From Wurfbainia villosa (Eukaryota > Streptophyta > Magnoliopsida > Zingiberales > Zingiberaceae): a stretch of DNA of 64,000 nt. The stretch covers positions 86,043,174 through 86,107,173 of the forward strand of contig CM045991.1 in the NCBI GenBank assembly GCA_025175895.1. Direction: 5' to 3'. This document shows, piece by piece, positions 47,301-56,573 of the stretch. Below the pieces are notes generated by a model. That model made no database searches, was not told the DNA's origin, and was given only the letters and a program-made list of their open reading frames with translations. A program made the position numbers and the translations under genes. Positions within the stretch are counted from its first letter, which is position 1, and each line of letters opens with the position of its first letter.

Positions 47301-48044
47301 CTCCATTCTTTCCTCTCAGAGCATCGAATCCTATAATCACGGAAAACCAATTCTTTATATTGGACATTAAAAAATATTCCATTCTACCATTCCAATCGTG
47401 AAATCTTCACGGTTGAAGTAGTGGAATTGCTATATCATCGCCCCATATTTCTTGAAGATCCATCTTCTTCCCTCTAGCGTGCTCCCTCGGATGTGAAGCC
47501 GGTGAAGGGCGACCCACTTTGATACCAATTGTAGGAGATCTCGTGACTGCTAGAGGGGGTGAATAGCGTCGTCGTAGATGGATTACGATCGTTTCTACAA
47601 ATTGTGTTAGCGTGCAGCGGAATAATGATAATAACAAAAATAAAATGCACAATCACACAATTACACAATGATATAACGTGGTTCAGGACCGAATGGTTCA
47701 TACTCCACGGATTGGGCTCATAAGAGCCCTAGCGATGCCAATCACACACCACTACTCAAATAACTCCTTTTCGGAATAATCCAGAGGTAGAGAAACCTCG
47801 TACAAAAGTTCTTACAACAATAAGAATGAAATACAAGCAAATACACTAAAATACAAGTAAAGAAAACTTTACAAAGAGCTTTTGGAATGCTTGCTTGTTG
47901 GTTGCTTGAAATGCACTTGGAGACCCTGATTTGCAGCAGCAAATCGCTCGAAAAATCCTCAAGAACCGCTTCAAAATCCTCCCTCCACGAGCTACCTTTA
48001 AAGCTACTCCTTGGGCAAGATTTCGTCTAGCAGTCGATTGATCC
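43853..48044 (-). repeat. Tandem array of chimeric gag-start / PBS / LTR-end units (4 x about 1048 bp)
   Basis: Units at 43853-44904, 44905-45947, 45948-46995 and 46996-48044 (1052, 1043, 1048 and 1049 bp). In + text each has about 535 bp of gag 5' sequence, the PBS, and about 515 bp of LTR from its terminus to ...GCAGTCGATTGATCC. There it jumps to CTATACCGATTCC inside gag. The same junction occurs three times. The fourth unit is cut by the copia-3 LTR. Unit 1 is continuous with the rest of M5 gag. Units 1 and 3 share variants, as do 2 and 4, giving a 2091-bp higher period. Confidence 0.93.
44371..44387 (-). promoter_or_regulatory. M5 primer-binding site
   Basis: The - strand reads TGGTATCAAAGTGGGTC, an initiator-Met-type PBS with G-to-A in the usual TCAGAG. 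It is repeated in every unit of the tandem array. Confidence 0.85.
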
Positions 48045-49137
48045 AGAGTTAGTGTCAGCCCTTAGTGCCAATCATGAGATGTAGTGTCAATCATAAGATG
48101 ATTGATTAGGGATCATGTGTATCATATTTCATTAATAAAAGGCAAGGATTGTTTATTATATTTACTTTATACATGTGTCAACTAAAATAAATATAATAAT
48201 GCCCTTGAATACTAGGTTCTAATCTACAGTTTATCAATTGATAGAATTGATTATGAGAAGCTGTAGAGAACACTATTCTTAATATTCCTAGTCAAGTATT
48301 AATATACAAGAGCAATATTAATACATTGAGACTAGCATATAGGTCAATGGATGACTTGATCTCACAAGTCATGGATATGTGATATCACATTGACACATGG
48401 GTATATATATTGGAGAATATATATACTGAATTGACCCGCTATGAGAAAGTATCATGGATTGTTATATGAGTGTCATATACTTTCTCATGTGACTATTGGT
48501 ATGAATAGTCCTTAGACCTGAAGTCACTACGGTTCCCTACATAAGGAGTTATGTACTTTGGTATCATCTAACATCACATCGTAATTGGGTGCACTATAAC
48601 GGCGATCACTGGGTATGTAACGAATTATGCTGAGGGATGTGAGTGATGTAGATGGGATCTATCCCTCCCATATGACGGGAGTGATATCTTTGGCCTCTTG
48701 ATAGAGTAGGACCACGAAATGCATGGCCAAGCTCAAATGAGTCAATATGAGATATTGAGCTCATTTGTTTGAGTGAGTCTACTTGGGAATCAAGAAACAT
48801 AAAGATCGATAAGGGGATGACACGGTCTATTCCTCATTATCGATCTAAGATATCAGAGATATAAGGACATCATCATACATGATAATAGTCACGGAAAAGT
48901 TGTCAGATCTCGACGATCTTGTAACTTGGGTAGCAATGATGTATTGTTAGATGCCGCTCATTGCTTATGTATCTAAAATGGTTTTAGATACATTGCCAAT
49001 GTTACAAGAGCCTATAGGGTCACACACAAATGGCATTCTGTTTTGGAGATGGTTTCTTTTAGTTGGACTAAAAGTACAATTGAGTATATGGCCAAGATTT
49101 GAGTTAGACACAAACTGGTTAAACTTGAGTTAGACTT

Positions 49138-50329
49138 GTAGGATCGATGAAGTGTAGATGTTGGCCGGCTAGAAAGGGGTGAATAGCTCTCTTTAGTTCG
49201 ATGATGGAATTCGTTCGTTCGTTTGCTTGTCTACAAAATCGTTGGCACAAGCGGAAGCATAAACAATAAAGACAAAGCAATAAACAAGAATACAAATGCT
49301 AACAAGGGATATAACGTGGTTCACGGCTACGCCGCTAATCCACGGTCTGATTCGTCCAAGGTGAATCACTCCTCAATCTTTCCACTAGATCTCTCCTTTG
49401 CACAAAGCTAGGTGGAGGTAACCTCTTTTACACAAGGATCACTCTTCTACAATAGAATGAAGATTAGCACTAGTAGAAGAGTGGAAAACATTTAGGGCAC
49501 TTTGGGAGCTGTTTAGAATAGAAGCATTAGCCTCCCAAAGCCCAACACCCTCTCTTTTTATAGAGAGGGTTGATTTCTTCCCGTTGGCCACCACCAGTCG
49601 ACTGTTGCCCTTGGCAATCATTGTGCGCCACTCATTGCCTCGAACATGTTGGATCCCGGCCGTTATAGTCCAGCGGATCCCTTGGCGGTCGTGATGTAAC
49701 CATCGATCATTCACGCCTCGTATCGGCGCCCGATCGGCTCGAGAGGTCTGTGCCGTGACTTCCTCTGGCAGTCGACGACCATTCCATGGCAGTCGACTGC
49801 TGGGCATAAACCCATCAGTCGGATACCAGTCGAACCTCGTTCAACTCAGAGCAGTCGACTATCATTTTATGGCAGTCGACTAGTGTCGGGAAATCTCATC
49901 CGACACTTAGCCAAATGGCCAAGTTTCACCTAAGAGCACTATCCCTTCCCGGGTTACATTCGTTCACTCTCATCCCTCGGAGTCCCTCGCCTTTGAAGTT
50001 ATCTTCGTCTGGCCACGTCCCTCAGATGCGCCAAGCACATGGCTCTGTAGCGCCATCCTTCGCATCTCGCCCTGAAGTCTACTTCCTCCGGCTTCACTCC
50101 AAGCTCCTCGTCCGGCAGTCCCTCGGAAGCTCCAAGCGCATGGCTTCCGCAAAGCCATCCTTCACCGACTCAAGGACGGAGTCATGAGAGGTAAAACTCG
50201 CCAAGGCTTCATGTGCGAATTACTAAGTCCTGCAAGACTCCAACGCACATATCAAATCACAATAACAACCTAACTTAAACCCTTTTCTACACACATCAAA
50301 ACCATATCACGGGTTGATTGCCCTAACAA
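49138..50329 (-). mobile_element. 3' LTR of D (1192 bp)
   Basis: TGTAGGATCGATG...GATTGCCCTAACA in + text. Highly similar to 53260-54456 except for a patch at about 49600-49730, where the two copies differ more. A - strand TATA (49554-49562) lies in an inverted repeat. Confidence 0.93.
49550..49571 (-). promoter_or_regulatory. TATA box inside an inverted repeat, D 3' LTR
   Basis: The - strand TATAAAAAG lies between the arms CCCTCTCT and AGAGAGGG. The same arrangement is at 53671-53693 in the other LTR. It probably marks the LTR core promoter. Confidence 0.6.
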
Positions 50330-50342
50330 TCTCCCCCTTTTT
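50330..50342 (-). promoter_or_regulatory. D polypurine tract
   Basis: The - strand reads AAAAGGGGGAGAT, abutting the 3' LTR. Confidence 0.87.
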
Positions 50343-51464
50343 ATGTGTGGCAATCCGTTTAAGTTAGGTAAAAACATTTGATAAAATATTAAGGAAAGAA
50401 AGCATGTAAATAACATGATTAGCAACTCTCCCCCTTAATACATGAAACTCCCCCTTACTTAAACATATATCTTTCTCCCACTTTGACACCATCAAAAAGA
50501 TTAAACAGGGTTTATATGACATGACATCAAGTCTAGAGAGAAGCAAAAATCAAAAACACTTAAAATCCTGATAAAATCAGTTACTGTGCTCGTGCAAAGT
50601 ACATCAGTCGACTGCTATCAGTATGGCAGTCGACTGGCACAAGGAAATTAGAATTTTTGATTTCCTGGACGAATTTTAGAAATGCACTAAAAATTCCAAA
50701 AAATTCAAAAAATAGTGAAATTTGGGTAACACATTTCTTTTAGGGTTCTTTATCAATAAAAAATAGTTTTTCATGAAAAATCATTATATTTTTAATGATT
50801 TACCAAAAATCCAAAAGCTTTAAAAACAACTAGTATTTTGATCAAATTTGTATCCATTTTAACACCTAGTTTTGCTTTGGATTATTTCAAAACTTGAACA
50901 TGCAGATTTTAAAGTAAGAAATTGTTTTGAAAACATATGAAATATCTAACCATAATCTTTGGGCAATATGTCTATGAATTAAACATAAGTCTTCCCCATG
51001 ATTGGTCTATTATTGCTATTTTGATACCTTAAATGACCATCTAAATGCCATAGGCATTAGTGGACATTTGTATCATCCTAACATCTCACTCATGCTAAGT
51101 TTTCAATCAAGGTAGCCTATGGTGAGTGTGAGATGTATCCTAGAGGTATTTGTATATACTTAACCATTATTTTCATGCAATTCTATCAAGGTTAAGTATC
51201 ATTCTATCATTCAACATGATCATAAAGACATATATGTATGAATTTCATATTATGATCATGAAACAAATGTATTCATCAAATTGTGATCATGCATTAGGTA
51301 TTACATCATGATAATAAGGCAAATACCACCTAAAGCATGATTTATCTATTTATAGGTGCATTATCATCACCTAACACTATTTCAAAAATATTGTCCCGCC
51401 ATCCTAAGTCAACCAAACATATGATATAGGTGAAATCCTTATGGTTGACTATCCTAGGGTTTTC
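50343..51464 (-). other. D 3' spacer
   Basis: About 1.1 kb of AT-rich, non-coding DNA between the gag end and PPT, related to the M4 spacer. It has repeated ATGATCAT-type motifs at 51200-51320. There is no trace of pol. Confidence 0.75.
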
Positions 51465-53197
51465 CTAACCCTTTAGGATGGATTTAGGAACCCAATATAA
51501 ATTCTTGCCTATGGGGTTCACTAAAAATTCCTTAGGGATCCATTTTCTAGCTATTGTCTTCTTTTTATCTTGACCCCTAGCAATTAAACATTTATAGGCC
51601 TTTTCATTTTTATTTTCTTTATATCCTAGGTCTTTCTTATTGAAACTTGCTCTTTGTCTCCCTATGATCAGTTAAGAGTGTTGGAGCCAATAGTGAACTT
51701 TTCTAGGGCCTTGGTCAAATGATCTACTTTTTCCCTTAGAGCCCTATTTTCCTCTATGCATACATCATTAACATCAAATGGCATATAAAGATCATGTGAG
51801 CATGCATCATCATGACTAGAAGAAATATTTTCATTAATATTTAAGCATGTTTTTTCTAGCTTATTTTCTAAATCCTTAATTTGATCTAGCATGCTCTTAT
51901 TTTTCTTTTTGGCCCTAAATAGTTCCTTAGTAAGACTAGAAATCATAGAAACTATTTTACATGGTGAGAGGTTCGTTACCATAGTCTCCATGTCTTCTTC
52001 CTCCGATTCCGATGATGGTGAAGAAGCTCCCCCTTCACTAGAGCTCTCCTCACTTGTGCTTGATTCTTCATTTTCGGTGGAGGAGGAGTCTAAGTCATCA
52101 AATGCCATTAGTGTCAAATTCGTGACAAAGACATTTTCTTCCTCGAATGATGATGATGATGACGAAGAAGGATCATCCCAAGTCCTTGCTTTTAATGCCT
52201 TTGCCTTCCCCTTTTCCTTGGCCTTCTTTTCTTCTTCCTTTTTCTTCTTGCTCCCCTTCTTCTTCTTTTCTTCCTTCTTTCTCTTCTCCTCTTTGCTCTT
52301 ATTCAAGAGGGGACAATTGTCCCTTATGTGTCCCTCTCCTTGGCAATTATAACAAATCACCTTCCCCCTTGGTCTTCTTCTCTTATCATTAGAGTTATTG
52401 AATTTAAAACTTTTTAATGCATGCCTTACCCTCCTTACCATATAAGCTTCTTCCGTGCTATCCATGGAGGAGGAGGAGGATGCTTCGTCGGAGGAGGAGG
52501 GAGTTTCCATCTTCTTCTTCCCTTTGTTGGCCAATAGTGTCACTCCCCTTGATGGTTGAATTCTAGGCTCTTCTACTATTCCTTCGAGCCTTATTTCATG
52601 GAGCTCCATAGTTGAGAAGAACTCCTCCAAGGTGCTAACTTCTAGGTTCTTGGAGATGTAGAATGAGTCCACCATAGAGCTCCATCTTGAGGACCGAGGA
52701 AAGGCATCTATAGCCTTCATGAGCATGTCCCTATTTGAAAGCTTCTCTCCTACACTAGATAAACCGGTTATTATCTCTTTAAATCTAGAGTGTAGTGAGG
52801 TTACCTTTTCTCCCTTTTCTAATTTGATGTTTGATAGTTGGGAGCGGAGGAGGTCTCTCCTTGCAAGTTTGGCCTCTGAGGTACCTTCATGGAGCTCTAC
52901 TAGCTTCTCCCACATCTCCTTAGCACTAGAGCATTCCCCAATCCGGTTTACTTCTTGTTGGGGGAGTACATTGTAGAGGTGATGTTTGGCTTTTGAATTT
53001 TCCAAATACTCTTCCCTTTGCCTCTTGCTCCATCTTGATTTTTCCAATGGCTCCCCTTCTTCATCCCTAGGCATCTCGAAACTGTTTTCCATAATTAATA
53101 AAATTTCGAAGTCGGTTTCAAAGAATACTTCCATTCTCTTTTTCCACCAAGAGAATTCTCCTTCAAACTTCGGTGGGTGAATGTTGGAGCCGGCCAT
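51465..53197 (-). pseudogene. D gag (509 residues open, late frameshift)
   Basis: ATG at 53197 (MAGSNIHPPKFEGEF). Domains: UBN2-like Gag (about residues 10-200, with WWKKRMEVFF, RWSKRQREEY, AKEMWEKLVELHEG, SLHSRFKEII), Ser-rich linker (230-250), one CCHC knuckle CYNCQGEGHIRDNC (about 282-295), a Lys/Glu-rich segment (300-345), an acidic Ser-rich part (345-420) and a coiled coil to 509. Against M4 gag, one base appears deleted just after GSNTLN (near 51670). The remaining C-terminus, ending LYWVPKSILKG, continues in another frame to 51465. Most of Gag could still be made. No protease follows. Confidence 0.88.
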
Positions 53198-53244
53198 TCT
53201 TGAATGTTCTTGTTGTGGCGGTTAGTCCTCGACAAGCTTTCCTC

Positions 53245-53257
53245 GGCTCTGATACCA
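53245..53257 (-). promoter_or_regulatory. D primer-binding site
   Basis: The - strand reads TGGTATCAGAGCC, two bases from the 5' LTR end. It is a perfect initiator-Met type. Confidence 0.92.
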
Positions 53258-53259
53258 CT

Positions 53260-54456
53260 TGTAGAATCGATGAAGTGTAGATGTTGGCCGGCTAGAGGGG
53301 GGTGAATAGCCCTCTTTAGTTCGATGATGGAATTCGTTCATTCGTTTGCTCGTCTACAAAATCGTTAGTGCAAGCGGAAGCATAAACAATAAAGACAAAG
53401 CAATAAACAAGAATACAAATGCTAACAAGGGATGTAAGGTGGTTCACAGCTACGTCGCTAATCCACGGTCCGATTCGTCCAAGGTGAATCACTCCTCAAT
53501 CTTTCCACTAGATCTCTCCTTTGCACAAAGCTAGGTGGAGGTAACCTCTTTTACACAAGGATCACTCTTCTACAATAGAATGAAGATTAGCACTAGTAGA
53601 AGAGTGGAAAACGTTTAGGGCACTTTGGGAGCTGTTTAGAATAGAAGCATTAGCCTCCCAAAGCCCAACACCCTCTCTTTTTATAGAGAGGGTTGATTTC
53701 TTCCCGTTGGACGCCACCAGTCGACTGCTGCCCTTGGCAGTCGACTACCGCCACTACAACGACTTTCGAACACATCGGATCCCAACCTTTGTAGTCCAAC
53801 GGATCTTAGCGATCGTGATGTAACCATCGATCATTGCTACTCCGTAATCGGCCCGCCCGATCACTTACGAGAGGTTACATGCGCGACTTCCTCTGGCAGT
53901 CGACTATCATTCCATGGCAGTCGACTGCTGGAAATAAACTCATCAGTCGGATACCAGTCAAACCTCATTCGACTCAGAGCAGTCGATTGTCATTTCATGG
54001 CAGTCGAATGGTGTCAGTAAATCTCATCCGACACTTAGCCAAATGGCCATGTTTCACCTAAGAGCACTACCCCTTCCCGGGTTAAATTCGCTCACTCTCA
54101 TCCCTTGGAGTCCCTCTCCTTTGAAGTTATCTTCATCCGGCCACGTCCCTCGGATGCGCCAAGCGCACAGCTCTGCAGTGCCATCCTTCGCATCTCGTCC
54201 TGAAGTCTACTTCCTCCGGCTTCACTCCAAGCTCCTCGTCTGGCGGTCCCTCGGATGCTCCAAGCGCATGGCTTCTGCAAATCCATCCTTCACCGACTCA
54301 AGGATAGAGTCATGAGAGTTAAAATTCGCTAAGGCTTCATGTGCAAATTACTAAGTCCTGCAAGACTCCAACGCACATATCAAATCACAATAACAACCTA
54401 ACTTAAACCCTTTGCCACACGCATCAAAACCATATCACGGATTGATTTCCCTAACA
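53260..54456 (-). mobile_element. 5' LTR of D (1197 bp)
   Basis: TGTAGAATCGATG...GATTTCCCTAACA in + text, followed by TSD AGACT. It keeps the full CTAGAGGGGGGTGAATAGCCC block, which the 3' LTR has as CTAGAAAGGGGTGAATAGC. Confidence 0.93.
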
Positions 54457-55086
54457 AGACTCAAGTTGAACCATGGAAGATAATTCATCATCATGCATGA
54501 TTAATTTGATTAATCATGCATAGGAATACCAAAGGGCTTGGTATTCATGATGAGAATTAAAAGAAGGGAATACCAAGGGTCTTGGTATTAAGAGAACTCT
54601 TAATGGGGAGATAATGGCATTGATGGCTATGGATTAAAAGGGCCTTTTTGGTGTTCAACGTTTAGGGACAATTTGTGTGGCTTTTGGTGTTTGGGCATGC
54701 AAGCCAAAAGGGCCAAGAGAGAAAGTGTTCTCTCATCTCCTCCTTCCTCTCCTTCTTCTTCCAAAAGAGTTCTTGGCGTTTTGCTAGGGGTTGCTAGCAC
54801 AACGTGACTCCAAAGCTAGTGTGGGTGTCAGTGTGGATACCATAGATATACGGTTACCCTTACCGTATTGAGATCCGACAGCGTTTGGAAAAGCGGGATT
54901 GCGAAGGTCACGCACCGAAGGTATATTCCTCCTCTAGATAAAATCTAGACTAGATTAAAGAAAACGATTTATGTAGTTTTGCGTGGACCTCTAGTGGGAT
55001 ACAGTTTAATCATTGTTTTCGTTATGGTTGTGTGAAGTATTCGTTCGCGATGTTGTAAACATCAGATCCGGAATTTTTCCCAACAG

Positions 55087-55099
55087 TGGTATCAGAGCC
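55087..55099 (+). promoter_or_regulatory. Copia-3 primer-binding site
   Basis: TGGTATCAGAGCC, one base after the LTR end CCAACA. Confidence 0.92.
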
Positions 55100-56573
55100 A
55101 CTTGCAAAACATCTACTTCGTTATAATGATTAATATGTGATATAAATTTAGATCTTCATGTTTTCTATGAGATATAAAACATATGAATTATGGATACACG
55201 AATTTTAGACTTGAAATACTGATAAAGGGACAAAAACGGGGTTGAACAGGACGACACACAGTCGTGTTGAAAAACACAACCTGGTTGTGTTCAAACCCAT
55301 GGCCATGATGAAAGACACGGCCTGGCTATGGGTGCCTTTGTGAGAGCAACCCACGACTGTGTGGAAAGACACGGCCTGCTCGTGTGGGCCTCTGATCACC
55401 CCAGCATGGTCATGCCAATTGGCACAGCCCGACCGTGTAGGACACAGGATGCTCCAGAAATGAGGGACTTGGGTTCATAGTGATGGACCGAGGGCAGCAA
55501 CTCATTCAAGAAATTGAAAATAAAATTCTGCTTCGAGGCATAGTGATGGACTGAGGACCGCCGTGGCATTACGGCTTATCGACGAAGCAGCTTTAAAATT
55601 CGTGTATGTATAATAAATTTTATAAAATCACATCATTATTAATGATATGATGCATGGTGCATGGTTATGGCCTAGGACCCAATATGATTGTGGTTGTATG
55701 TGTTGTGCGTGCATGTTGTAATTCATAATGTGGCTTGCATGTCGCGCCTTCATCTCTATTTTTCCTGTTGTAAAATAGATTTAGACTCGAATGTAACTCG
55801 AGTGTTCTTATTTTGTAATGTACAAAATGAAGAAATGGAAAGTCCATTGAAGGTTGAAGTTACAAGGAGGATCTGACAACAGGATGAAAGGAAGCACTTG
55901 GAGAAGATGTCCTAGGTTATTCATTCGCTCTTCTCATTGGCTTGAGAAGATCGAGATTCATAATATATGTTGATATATATTATGCTTGCATGTGATGCTT
56001 GTGTATGTGATGCTTGTATGAGATGCATGCGTAGTTAGTTGTCACAAAATTAGGTCACTTATTATATGCCTACCAAAGTTTAATACTTACTATTACCTTG
56101 TTCAATCGTAGCGCGTTTGCCAAAGCAAAGTGACTCGACTTACCTTGGTAAAGTACGACAGGACAATTGTGATGTCCACCTATTAAACTTTGGGTTTGAC
56201 TTAACTAAGCTCTCTCAATTAGATTGATGAACTTAGAGGCATAGCTCATACGAGATATCTACCTACATTATACAAATATTGGGCGATTAGACAAAGCTAA
56301 CTCAAGATGAGTAGTAATTTAGAAGGATACTCATTCGATGGGCATTATGAACAAATGTTGTTCATAAAGATATACAAGAGTTACATTAGATGTAATTGGT
56401 ACGAGTTACCTACCTAATTTATGCGAGTCTTTGGCGATTAGCCAAAGCTAACTCAAGATACGATATAATATGGATCTTGTACCACTTTGTGACTAGTGGG
56501 AGAATCATTTAGTTAAAGGTCTAATTAAATGATTGAAATATGATACATGTCTACATTTCTGTTGTAGATCACT
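55100..56573 (+). other. Copia-3 leader
   Basis: About 1.47 kb with no coding frame. It has repeated GACACGGCC / CACAACCTGG segments (55240-55440), two similar blocks with CATAGTGATGGAC-CGAGG (55475 and 55535), a TGATGCTTGTATG direct repeat (55980-56030), and two copies of a GCGATTAG-CAAAGCTAACTCAAGAT segment (56283 and 56430). Parts match the copia-1 leader on the - strand. Confidence 0.7.

Larger units (their letters stand above)
49138..54456 (-). mobile_element. D: complete gag-only SIRE-like retrotransposon (5.3 kb)
   Basis: LTRs at 49138-50329 (3', 1192 bp) and 53260-54456 (5', 1197 bp), PPT, 2.93-kb interior, PBS and perfect TSD AGACT (49133-49137 and 54457-54461). The only coding sequence is gag (51465-53197). 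Protease, integrase, RT and RNase H are absent. Its structure fits non-autonomous gag-only LTR elements (the TR-GAG type). It is inside copia-3, so it arrived later. Confidence 0.95.
48047..55085 (+). mobile_element. 5' LTR of copia-3, split by element D
   Basis: Starts AGTTAGTGTCAGCCC, where the 3' LTR has TGTTAGTGTCAGCCC, so the first base is altered. Ends TTCCCAACA before the PBS. Element D occupies 49138-54456 and AGACT is duplicated on each side. The two halves join to match 60515-62228 in order. Confidence 0.88.

Noticed and set aside
43853..48044. Repeat array as a CRISPR or a gene family cluster
   Set aside because: Units are about 1 kb, contiguous, with no spacers, and made of retrotransposon parts. 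The gag pieces in them are truncated.
51891..52352. Ser/Phe-rich open frame opposite D gag (also 38668-39090 opposite M4 gag)
   Set aside because: It is the antisense of the Lys/Glu- and Ser-rich parts of gag. It has no start context or likeness of its own.
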